DNA of 64,000 nucleotides from Curvibacter microcysteis (GTDB lineage: Bacteria > Pseudomonadota > Gammaproteobacteria > Burkholderiales > Burkholderiaceae_C). Shown piece after piece: positions 18,693 through 25,858 of the stretch. The DNA lies in assembly GCF_028649435.1 (NCBI RefSeq), contig NZ_JAQSIN010000002.1; one strand, written 5' to 3'. The translations under genes and the position numbers were made by a program. How positions within the stretch are numbered: position 1 is the first letter of the stretch; each line of letters starts with the position of its first letter. The notes under the pieces are model-generated. The model was given only the letters and a program-made list of their open reading frames with translations, was not told the DNA's origin and did not search any database.

Positions 18693-19199
18693 ATGCCCAT
18701 CCCTGTTGTGTCGCCCCTGCTGCGTGCCCTGAAAAACACCTTGATGGCCGCACTGGCCCTGGTGCTGGTGTTCGAAGAATGGGGATGGGATGTCCTGTCG
18801 GGCCTGCTGGCCTGGGTGGCCCGCCTGCCCGTGCTGGCCTGGCTGGAGCGCCGCATTCGAAGCTTGCCTCCCTGGGCTGCCCTGTTGACCTTTGCCCTGC
18901 CCGCGCTGGCCCTGCTGCCGGTCAAGCTGCTCGCCCTGTGGTTGTTTGGCCAAGGTCACGCCGCCTGGGGCCTGGGCCTGCTGCTGGGCGCCAAGCTGTT
19001 GGGCACGGCCATCCTGGCCCGCCTGTTCAGCCTGACCCAGCCCGCCCTGATGCAACTGGCCTGGTTTGCCCGCTGGTACCCGCGCTGGAAGGTCTGGAAA
19101 GACCGTTTGCTGGCCTGGGTGCGGGGCAGCGCGGTGTGGCAAGGGGCGCGGCGGGTGAAGACGGCGGTCAAAGTGTGGTGGCGGGGGCTGAAGGGCTGA
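18693..19199 (+). CDS. Uncharacterised membrane protein
   Basis: 168 residues, strongly hydrophobic with three or four likely membrane segments (about 15-45, 60-85, 90-110) separated by Arg/Trp-rich loops, and a basic C-terminus (RRVKTAVKVWWRGLKG). No family was recognised. It follows the Kef-like gene by 88 bp in the same direction and could be read from the same message. Amino-acid composition fits a real inner-membrane protein rather than an antisense artefact. Confidence 0.68.
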   Translation: MPIPVVSPLLRALKNTLMAALALVLVFEEWGWDVLSGLLAWVARLPVLAWLERRIRSLPPWAALLTFALPALALLPVKLLALWLFGQGHAAWGLGLLLGAKLLGTAILARLFSLTQPALMQLAWFARWYPRWKVWKDRLLAWVRGSAVWQGARRVKTAVKVWWRGLKG

Positions 19200-19867
19200 G
19201 GTGTTGAGGCTCCGTGAATGCCGGGGTTTGCGTGATTGGAACTGGAGCCCACCCCCCCCTCACGCCGGCCAAGCTCATAGTGCGGTATGCCGAGATCATT
19301 CGCGGTCTAAACGCCCACTGGACATGAGTCACGATCGCTTAGATTGAATCGGCGTCATGACCAATAAATCAGGGTCATGATGGGATTTTTTTCAAGGCCA
19401 TGAATTTGGCACCATTCATTTGTAGATTCGGCACTTGGTATGCCTTTTCGCCCACACCAGAGAATTTTCGATTGGCCTAAATCTGATTCAACAATGGGAG
19501 TGGCTGATAAAGAATGGTGGACTCGGGTGCATCTGAACAGCTGAGCGCCTCACCGTGGTGGGGGGCGCTGAAACCATGAAGTGAGCCCAGCCGTTCAGGC
19601 GGGTGGTGTGTGGGGGGAAATCATGCCCATTTCACAAGGATGAATTCATAATCTTCCAAGGCTTTACTTATGCCTTAAAATTCAAGCCAAAAATTCATCT
19701 AGCCAAACGGAGCGTGGGGAGCATGAATGCATATCAACTGGTCGTACTCTTCAATCTGCTACTCATTCGTCCTCCAAAGAAGTCATCACCCTCAGTTCAA
19801 AAAATAAAAACTTTCCCAGTCAATGAAATAATATTGAAATCAATAATATTTTAGAAATGGCGCGTCG
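19200..19867. other. AT-rich intergenic left flank of the ThiF island
   Basis: 668 bp without a convincing gene. G+C falls sharply after about 19340. It contains an 8-bp perfect inverted repeat at 19355-19380, a C-run near 19250 and the near-identical AATAATATT direct repeat at about 19829-19855. An 83-codon plus-strand frame at 19603-19854 has no good ribosome site or recognisable composition. This region is downstream of the minus-strand ThiF operon, so it would contain its transcription end, but no standard GC-hairpin plus T-tract was seen. Confidence 0.6.
19355..19380. repeat. Inverted repeat, 8-bp arms, 10-nt loop, T-run after it on the plus strand
   Basis: TCATGACC at 19355-19362 pairs exactly with GGTCATGA at 19373-19380, and seven T residues follow from about 19386. 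It could terminate transcription of the 18693-19199 gene or be a binding palindrome at the island edge. The T-run is displaced about five bases from the stem, which weakens the terminator reading. Confidence 0.45.
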
Positions 19868-20956
19868 TTACTTCACGGGGGTGCAGTTACATTCCGACCT
19901 GGGTGGCAGGCTTGTGAAATGCATTTCACTTGTCAAGAAATTAAATTCACCGCGACGATTTGTCATTGCAGGAGGAATTCGACCATCAGACAATGCAACA
20001 CGGAATACCTCACTTGCAGCAAAGGATGCCGTGATCGCGGCCAACGGTGCGAGGTTACCAATGTTGCGCCAAGGGCGTGCGAGCTTTCGAAGTCCTACAA
20101 GGTCATCGGTCTGGAGTGCCTCCAAAGTAAGACGGCCACAGTGATAACAAGCTGTCTGTCCAGGAAGAACTGTCATACCAACCAAACTAAGATGCAAGTT
20201 GTAGCCACCGGCTATGACATAAGCGGTTCGCGTTACTTTGCAGGCACCGTCAACAAGGGCGGAAGTCAAGTCGACACTGGGATAATCTGCACAGTTGACG
20301 ACAATTTTTGTCAAGCCTGTAGCCTGCAGCAACTCTGTGAGTTCATCCACGTGAGTTATTTTTTTTCGAATTGCTTCCCCCGTCAGCTTGGGGTTAATAC
20401 TCAGAAGTCGCTGAAACAATACGTCGACCTTGTGATGACCTACATCAGTCTGCGTGTAAAGGGAGCGATTCAGGTTGGACAACTCAATCCTATCGTCATC
20501 AAGCAGCATGAAGCGACTTATTCCCGACTGGCAAAGCTGCGTTGCAACCCAACTGCCAACTGCGCCTACCCCTAGGATGACAACCTGCGTATTAGACAGT
20601 CGCGCGAATGCTTCTTCCACCTGATTGCCAGGTATGTAATCACCTATGAAGTTGAGAACTCGCCGCCATGGTGATTTCGCGACGTGGTTTGACCAACTTT
20701 CCTCTTCAATAATACAGCACGAATGCAGTGTCCGAGCTAAGGCTTCTAGGCGGCTTGGGTTGGCTCGGGTTCGATGGGCTATTTCTGCCAGTGTAAGCCG
20801 CCCACTCATTTGCTGAACGGCATCCGCCAGTTCTTGCCGTAATCTGTAGTAACGACTGGTTCGCGTATTTCCCAGAAAGAACTGCCACCTTTCTTCACCC
20901 ATGGGCACCATCGCTACAGACGGCCTGAGCCGCATTCGCGCAGATAAATTAATCAT
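19868..20956 (-). CDS. E1/ThiF-like adenylating enzyme B with N-terminal RRE-like domain
   Basis: 362 residues. Its ATG (20956) overlaps the stop of the upstream ThiF-like gene as ATGA, so translation is coupled; a TTG 21 bp upstream is less likely. Residues about 25-90 look like a PqqD/RRE-type winged helix, the part that grips leader peptides in RiPP enzymes. Residues 125-360 are an E1-like domain: GVGAVGSW at 129-136 (ATP loop), Asp153/Asp155, NLNR with Arg164, Lys176, Asp224 in NCADYP, and zinc-type cysteines C270-x2-C273 and C356-x-C358. Such enzymes adenylate a C-terminal carboxylate (MoeB, ThiF, MccB) or act in azoline or pantocin-type peptide modification. No YcaO gene is nearby. Substrate unknown; the small upstream peptide is the obvious candidate. 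Confidence 0.85.
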   Translation of the reverse strand: MINLSARMRLRPSVAMVPMGEERWQFFLGNTRTSRYYRLRQELADAVQQMSGRLTLAEIAHRTRANPSRLEALARTLHSCCIIEEESWSNHVAKSPWRRVLNFIGDYIPGNQVEEAFARLSNTQVVILGVGAVGSWVATQLCQSGISRFMLLDDDRIELSNLNRSLYTQTDVGHHKVDVLFQRLLSINPKLTGEAIRKKITHVDELTELLQATGLTKIVVNCADYPSVDLTSALVDGACKVTRTAYVIAGGYNLHLSLVGMTVLPGQTACYHCGRLTLEALQTDDLVGLRKLARPWRNIGNLAPLAAITASFAASEVFRVALSDGRIPPAMTNRRGEFNFLTSEMHFTSLPPRSECNCTPVK

Positions 20957-22062
20957 ATATTGGAGCAGATCAAACAATCAGGGCGACGCTCAACCGTGAA
21001 GGTATCCAATCGGTAACGCTCGAAGAGCATTTCCCCTCGGCCACCAACCGTTGTGCCCTCATTTGTAAAAAGACGCAGGATTTGCATTGCAGCCGCGCCG
21101 GCAGAGAAAACCGCCATGGAGCAAAGACCTCCGCTTGCTTGACGACGGTCATCCACTGGATGCACCACAGGTACCCAGTCTTTAAGTGCTTCGCTAAAAT
21201 GCTCTGCATAGCAGTCAGCACATGGTGTGATTCCCGGAATGATCATTTCACCAAGACTGCCAAGGTGCGCATCAAACCCACCAGCGACGAAAAGAGGGAG
21301 ACGTCTGGAAACGCAAAAACGCGATAATACAACGCTGGTGTAGCCAATGTATGGCTGATCAGCTGTATTGATCACAATACTTATATCAGTGGGAATTACC
21401 TCATCGAGCTGCGTTTGTGTCGTAAGTGCTGCTGTGTTTATAGCAATATCGGCGTCTTGAAATTGCTCGCGAATTTTGGTGGCCGCTGCCTCAGCTTTAT
21501 TGATATTTTTTACCGCATCCGTTGCATCAAAAAATGCATGCCGGGTTACGTCAGACTCGCTAACGGCATCGTGATCAACCAAGACGAATTGGCGAAAGCC
21601 AAGCCCCAGAAGTTGCCTGACCAGCCACCCTCCCACAGCACCAAGACCGAAGCAGATGATGCGTGCTTCCAATATTTTTCGCTGCACTGCAATTGCTTGA
21701 TCTGGAGTGCCCAGAAGATCAAGAAAAAATGACAACTGGCGCTGCTGAGTTGCCACTGTAAGCTTATCTAGCCCAGATTGCTCCAGCCAGTCTGGTTGAA
21801 CAACGATACCTTTTTGCTCCAAATAGCGAAGAAGTTTTTCAAACTGCTCACCGGCTTGTTTACCATGCATATTGACCATACGGCTGACCAAGATATCGCA
21901 GTCGCTCGTGCCATCAAGCCAAACCAAAGCATTAATTAAACAGGATCGAATTCTCAGCACAATTCGTGTTCGTGTTGCCAAGAAAACAAAATGAACTTCC
22001 TCAGTACCACGGACATACACGTCTATGCCATCACGCAAATATGGGGTCTTGACAGGCAGCAC
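20953..22062 (-). CDS. E1/ThiF-like adenylating enzyme A with N-terminal RRE-like domain
   Basis: 369 residues from a GTG at 22062 that begins one base after the TAA of the 74-aa peptide gene. A GTG at 22206 is also open but has no ribosome site and would overlap the peptide gene for 140 bp. The chosen length (369) is close to that of its paralogue (362). Residues about 15-90 resemble an RRE/PqqD-like domain. The E1 domain has GLGAVGGW at 139-146, Asp163/Asp165, Arg174, Lys189, Asp235 (NTADQP), and zinc-type C281-x2-C284 and C363-x2-C366. All residues expected for ATP-dependent carboxylate adenylation by comparison with MoeB are present. AT-richer than the core genes, suggesting acquisition by transfer. 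Confidence 0.84.
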   Translation of the reverse strand: MLPVKTPYLRDGIDVYVRGTEEVHFVFLATRTRIVLRIRSCLINALVWLDGTSDCDILVSRMVNMHGKQAGEQFEKLLRYLEQKGIVVQPDWLEQSGLDKLTVATQQRQLSFFLDLLGTPDQAIAVQRKILEARIICFGLGAVGGWLVRQLLGLGFRQFVLVDHDAVSESDVTRHAFFDATDAVKNINKAEAAATKIREQFQDADIAINTAALTTQTQLDEVIPTDISIVINTADQPYIGYTSVVLSRFCVSRRLPLFVAGGFDAHLGSLGEMIIPGITPCADCYAEHFSEALKDWVPVVHPVDDRRQASGGLCSMAVFSAGAAAMQILRLFTNEGTTVGGRGEMLFERYRLDTFTVERRPDCLICSNI

Positions 22063-22063
22063 G

Positions 22064-22288
22064 TTAGTATTGAATCTCGCCACCTCGGACTGAAAGAAAG
22101 GCCTCCCAGTCCTCCGCACGACCAACGAAAGTCGGATCTGCGCTGCATGTCCGCGTGCAACAGGCAGAGCGCGCTCCAGAGCAGCTGGCAGTGTACTGAG
22201 CTGCACTGGTCATGCCTGATTCTATGGAAATCTCAACGAAGCCCGAATCATTGAATTGGAAATCGTTGCTACTTGTTTCATCAATCAC
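22064..22288 (-). CDS. 74-aa Cys-containing peptide, candidate RiPP precursor
   Basis: Start GTG at 22288 is preceded by GAGGAG with a five-base spacer, one of the best ribosome sites in the island, and the TAA stop is one base from the GTG of the first ThiF-like gene. The N-terminal part (1-26) is acidic and leader-like (SGFVEISIESGM). Residues 33-52 are rich in Cys, Ser and Thr, with Cys36, Cys43, Cys44 and Cys48 (TASCSGARSACCTRTCSADP), a core-like composition. The last 20 residues contain DWEAF and end VRGGEIQY. No known precursor family was recognised. Its role as substrate of the two E1-like enzymes is inferred from order and coupling. Alternative: it is a translated leader that only couples ThiF synthesis. 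Confidence 0.6.
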   Translation of the reverse strand: MIDETSSNDFQFNDSGFVEISIESGMTSAAQYTASCSGARSACCTRTCSADPTFVGRAEDWEAFLSVRGGEIQY

Positions 22289-22299
22289 TGAAGCTCCTC
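22283..22299 (-). promoter_or_regulatory. Shine-Dalgarno site deciding the peptide-gene start
   Basis: On the minus strand the order is GAGGAG, five bases, then GTG. An overlapping ATG just before GAGGAG is out of frame and closes after a few codons. This site is the main support that the 74-aa frame, not the longer ThiF frame, is the first gene translated. An AT-rich stretch with TATATT lies about 25 bp further upstream and could be the -10 element, but no good -35 is visible. Confidence 0.55.
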
Positions 22300-22922
22300 A
22301 TAATAAATTGATTAAATATAATCACGCGGACATTCGTGCTAGACCTGTCCTTGTCGCAATGCAAGCGTACCAGATTTTGTGCTCCTGATAGTTAACCTTA
22401 ATCTGATAAGGCACGCAATGTCCATGGGGCAGCAATGGCACATGACAGCCAAACAGGATCAATCATTCACCCGGTGAGGGAGGAACGAAATCAGAGGTCA
22501 TATATACCTCCAATAGCCAGCGCTGAGGTCCAACAGACCCGGGTCTGCTCGTCAAAATGCAGCCGTCGCCATCTTAAAAATTCATGAACTGAATTAAATT
22601 CCTCAACCTCATACAAAAGAAAAATACAACTTCAACAGTCAATTTCATTAAATTTATTTCAAATGGGTACCAATGTTTCGTTACATTGATAGAAGGTGTC
22701 ATTACCGCTGCCTAGCAGGGCGCTCTTGTCAGGAGACAGCACCGCTCTTCAAGCCACTCTTTTCGGAAAACTTGGGCCAGATATCCAGTGGGCTGCACCT
22801 TCATCCACCATGGGCTCTTGCCTTGCAGGTCGCGGCAGCGCTGAAACCATCAGCGACAGATGTTGTGGAGCCCCCAGTCCCCTCCCCCCCGAGCACCTCG
22901 ACACTGCCTGTAGACGGGGAAC

Positions 22923-23180
22923 ATGCCGGCTGCGAGGCCCAAAATCAAACTCAAAGTGATCAAAGTTACTGACTGCGACATGATGCTGGTGGCGGGTACG
23001 GACGAGGTCACCCTGGATTCAGGCCTGCTGCCAATTGCTGCACAAGGCTCCTGCTGGAACTCGGTCGACATGGACGCGGCGGAGGTCTGGGGGCGCTTTG
23101 ATGACAGGTTGAGAGTGCGAGAGAAGCTTGTGTTCCGTGCCATCGACCGGGCGTGCGGCAGAGTCTTTTCCAGTCAATGA
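22923..23180 (+). CDS. Doubtful small ORF, unrecognised
   Basis: 85 codons starting at an ATG with GGGGA about three to eight bases upstream. The translation is basic at the start (ARPKIKLKVIKVTDCDMM), then neutral, ending with a charged helix-like stretch (RFDDRLRVREKLVFRAIDRACGRVF). No family was recognised. It is isolated in an otherwise empty region and could be a remnant or an accidental frame. Confidence 0.28.
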   Translation: MPAARPKIKLKVIKVTDCDMMLVAGTDEVTLDSGLLPIAAQGSCWNSVDMDAAEVWGRFDDRLRVREKLVFRAIDRACGRVFSSQ

Positions 23181-23421
23181 GTGGTCGCAACAGGGGGACC
23201 ACTGGTGTGTTATTTCGTGTGTGGCACTGAACCGTGTCACCGTGCGGACGGTCTGGTTGAATAGACCAACGCACGCACCCCGCCCCCTCAGCCAGTCCGG
23301 TCTAGACAGCGGGTCTCGTGGCGGTCCCGGCCTGAGCCCAGCCCAGTGCATCAGTCGTGTCAATGTGAGGCCGCAGCTTGCTTCACGGAGACTTACGAGT
23401 TTTGTTGCTTAAATATTCAGG

Positions 23422-23477
23422 TATCTATTCAGGAAGAGGATGTACAGCTATGATTTCCTGAATTTTTTATCTATTCA
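23422..23477. repeat. Direct and inverted repeats upstream of the HipA-like gene
   Basis: TATCTATTCA occurs at 23422-23431 and again at 23468-23477. Between and overlapping them, ATTCAGGAA (23427-23435) pairs exactly with TTCCTGAAT (23455-23463) and is followed by six T residues. The block ends 15 bp before the ATG at 23493. Two readings fit: an operator for autoregulation by the HipA-like protein's N-terminal helix-turn-helix, or a terminator/attenuator hairpin in its leader. Confidence 0.5.
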
Positions 23478-23492
23478 TAAAACCATTCCAGC

Positions 23493-24830
23493 ATGGCACC
23501 AGCCGACCCCAAAGCCGCGACCTTGCTGCACGCCCTGCAGGCCGAAGGCGGCCTGGCCAGCAGCCCGCAACTGCAAGCCCGATTGGGCTGGAGCCAGGCC
23601 TCGGTGTCGCGGGCCTTGGCGCCCTGGGTGCGCGAAGGCGTGGTGCGCAAGGTGGGGGCGGCGCGCTCGCAGCGTTACTTACTGCCGCGCGCCCTGCACG
23701 GCCTGGGCGCCAGTAGCCCGGTGCATCGCATTGACGAGCAAGGGGTACCCCACCGCTTTGGCGAGCTGACGGCCCTGCCGGGCGGGCGTTTCTGGATGGA
23801 CGAAGTCGATGGCACCGCGCGCGTCCACGACGGCCTGCCTTGGTTTCTGTCGGACATGCGGCCTCAAGGCTTCATGGGGCGGGCTTTTGCGCGCCACCAC
23901 CCAGAACTTGGCTTGCCCACCGACCCACGCCAGTGGACGGACGATGAGGTGCTGCGCGCCCTCGCGTTGGCCGGCGAAGACTTGCCCGGCAACCTGATCG
24001 TGGGCGAGGCCGCATTTCAGCGCTACGCCCAGGCCCTGTTGCCCACGGCGGTGCCAACGCAGGTCCATGACGCGGACCAAACCGATGAGCTGGCCCGGGC
24101 CGCTGCTGAGTCCCTGCAGGGCCAATGGGCGGGGTCGTCGGCAGGCGGTGAGCAGCCCAAGTTTTGTGCCTTGAGCCAAGGCCTGCCGGTGATCGTGAAG
24201 TTCTCCGCCGCCGGTGACGGCCCTGCCGAGCAACGCAGCCGCGACCTGCTGGTGTGCGAGCACCTGGCCCTGCGCAACCTGGCCGATGCGGGCGTGGCCA
24301 CGGCGCCCAGTCGGCTGGCCTGGGCGGCGGGGCGGGTGTTCCTGATCAGCCAACGCTTTGACCGCACTCGGCGCGGGCGCATCGGCATGGTGTCTTTGAT
24401 GGCGTTCGACGCCGAGCACATTGGCCACATGGACCACTGGGCGGCCACGGCCCAACGCCTGCGCTCGCGTGAGCTGATCAGTGCGGCGGATGCGGAGACC
24501 TTGTGCCTGCTCGATGCCTATGGCCTGTTGATTGCCAACACCGACCGGCACTACGGCAACATCTCTTGGTTGCGGCAGGACGGCGCCTGGCGCTTGTCCC
24601 CGGGCTACGACATGCTGCCGATGTTCTACGCGGCCGTGAATGGCGAGGTGGTGGCTCGAGACCTAGCCGCCCTGCCCTTGCACCCCGTCGCGGCCACTTT
24701 GGCGGTTTGGCCCCAGGCCTTGGCCCTGGCGCTGCGCTTTTGGCAGCAGGCAGCGCGGGCGGATGAGTTGAGTGAAGACTTCAGGCGCATCGCCGCCGCC
24801 AACGTCGCGACGCTGCAGGCGCTGGGCTGA
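23493..24830 (+). CDS. yjjJ: HipA-family Ser/Thr kinase, YjjJ (HipH) type
   Basis: 445 residues, very close to the size of E. coli YjjJ. An N-terminal helix-turn-helix (about 20-55, LGWSQASVSRALAPWV) replaces the separate HipB antitoxin of classical hipBA. The kinase region has the P-loop-like SSAGGEQPKF (215-224), Lys236 in IVKFS, the catalytic NTDRHYGN with Asp351, and GYDMLP with Asp373. The family phosphorylates translation components and can cause growth arrest or persistence. It is alone, with no hipB upstream. ATG 23493 has no strong ribosome site, so expression may be low. Confidence 0.92.
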   Translation: MAPADPKAATLLHALQAEGGLASSPQLQARLGWSQASVSRALAPWVREGVVRKVGAARSQRYLLPRALHGLGASSPVHRIDEQGVPHRFGELTALPGGRFWMDEVDGTARVHDGLPWFLSDMRPQGFMGRAFARHHPELGLPTDPRQWTDDEVLRALALAGEDLPGNLIVGEAAFQRYAQALLPTAVPTQVHDADQTDELARAAAESLQGQWAGSSAGGEQPKFCALSQGLPVIVKFSAAGDGPAEQRSRDLLVCEHLALRNLADAGVATAPSRLAWAAGRVFLISQRFDRTRRGRIGMVSLMAFDAEHIGHMDHWAATAQRLRSRELISAADAETLCLLDAYGLLIANTDRHYGNISWLRQDGAWRLSPGYDMLPMFYAAVNGEVVARDLAALPLHPVAATLAVWPQALALALRFWQQAARADELSEDFRRIAAANVATLQALG

Positions 24831-24907
24831 GGCCAGGAGCCCAGCGCCTGCGCTGGCGAGACTCGGGCGGCGCAGGGCGCCCCCAGCCTTCGCCACGGGA
24901 CGGGGCT

Positions 24908-25813
24908 TCAGCCCGCGCGCAAGGCGGCGCGCAACTGGTCGCCCAGCTCCGGCTTGTGAGCAAAGGGGTCGGTCGGGTTCTTGCCCTGCACGATGTCTTC
25001 CATGCGGGTCTGCACCGAACCCAGGGCGTGCGGGTGGCTGTAGATGTAGAACTGGTCGGCGCTGATGGCGTCGAACACCTTTTGTGCCACCTGGGCGGCG
25101 GTCACCTTGCCGGAGCCCACGGCCTTGTCGCTCATGGCCTGGCCAATCAGCTGGCTCTTGGTGGGCTTTTGGTCCTTCAGCGCGTCGGGCTGGTTGCGGT
25201 GGCTTTGGCTGATGCCGGTGGGCACAAAGAAGGGGCACAGCACACTGGCGCTGACCTGGTCGGACACCAGGCGCAAGTCCTGGTAGAGGGTTTCGCTCAG
25301 GCTGACCACGGCGTGCTTGCTGACGTTGTAGATGCCCATGTTGGGCGGGGTCAACAAGCCGGCCATGCTGGCGGTGTTGACGATGTGGCCCCGGTAGGCA
25401 GGGTCTTTGGCGGCGGCTTCCAGCATCATGGGGGTGAACAAGCGCACGCCATGGATCACGCCCCACAGGTTGACGCCCAGCACCCAGTCCCAGTCCTGCA
25501 CCGAGTTTTCCCAGACCAAGCCGCCCGCGCCCACGCCGGCGTTGTTGAACACGAAGTGCGGCGCGCCAAAGCGCTCTTTGACCGCCAGCGCCAGGGCTTC
25601 CATCTGGTCGGCCTTGGACACGTCCACGCGGCGGGCCAGCACGGCGGCACCAGCGCCCTCCAGCTCGGCCTGGGCCTTGTCCAGCGCGTCTTGCTGCACG
25701 TCCACCAGCACCAGGTTCATGCCCAGGCGGGCTCCGATGCGCGCGCATTCCAGGCCAAAGCCCGAGCCTGCGCCGGTCAGCACAGCGGTGGTGTTTTTGA
25801 AGTTTTGGATCAT
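24908..25813 (-). CDS. Short-chain dehydrogenase/reductase
   Basis: 301 residues, classical SDR fold. Cofactor motif TGAGSGFG at 13-20, NNAG at 90-93, catalytic Ser149, Tyr162 and Lys166 (YNVSK). The extended C-terminus (about 40 residues beyond the core, with YIYSHPHALGSVQTR) is typical of SDRs in CoA/lipid clusters. ATG with AGGAG upstream. Last gene of the long minus-strand lipid-catabolism region; 45 bp separate it from the GST-like gene. Substrate not evident. Confidence 0.93.
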   Translation of the reverse strand: MIQNFKNTTAVLTGAGSGFGLECARIGARLGMNLVLVDVQQDALDKAQAELEGAGAAVLARRVDVSKADQMEALALAVKERFGAPHFVFNNAGVGAGGLVWENSVQDWDWVLGVNLWGVIHGVRLFTPMMLEAAAKDPAYRGHIVNTASMAGLLTPPNMGIYNVSKHAVVSLSETLYQDLRLVSDQVSASVLCPFFVPTGISQSHRNQPDALKDQKPTKSQLIGQAMSDKAVGSGKVTAAQVAQKVFDAISADQFYIYSHPHALGSVQTRMEDIVQGKNPTDPFAHKPELGDQLRAALRAG

Positions 25814-25858
25814 GTCGAAGGTCTCCTGATTGTTTTAAGGCTTGTCTGGGGGGCGGGC

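Larger units (their letters stand above)
22289..23492. other. Long, mostly non-coding right flank of the ThiF island
   Basis: About 1.2 kb. The part 22300-22680 is very AT-rich and would contain the promoter of the peptide-ThiF operon. The part 22690-23400 is G+C-richer but has no well-supported gene; one weak plus-strand frame (22923-23180) is listed. No transposase, integrase or tRNA remnant was recognised. The final 70 bp carry a direct repeat and a 9-bp inverted repeat in front of the HipA-like gene. Confidence 0.6.

Noticed and set aside
19603..19854. 83-codon plus-strand ORF in the island's left flank
   Set aside because: No ribosome site or family likeness; length is expected by chance in AT-rich, stop-poor sequence.
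22062..22206. Longer start (GTG 22206) for the first ThiF-like gene
   Set aside because: No ribosome site, 140-bp overlap with the better-supported peptide frame, and the extra 48 residues have no counterpart in the paralogue.
22398..22466. 22-codon minus-strand ORF beginning Met-Ile-Asp, like the 74-aa peptide
   Set aside because: Too short and without a good ribosome site; the shared first three residues could be chance.
22673..22972. 99-codon plus-strand ORF
   Set aside because: Overlaps another frame of similar length, no start signal, proline-rich artefactual C-terminus.
23128..23412. 94-codon plus-strand ORF
   Set aside because: No ribosome site and no recognisable features; conflicts with the weak ORF at 22923-23180.
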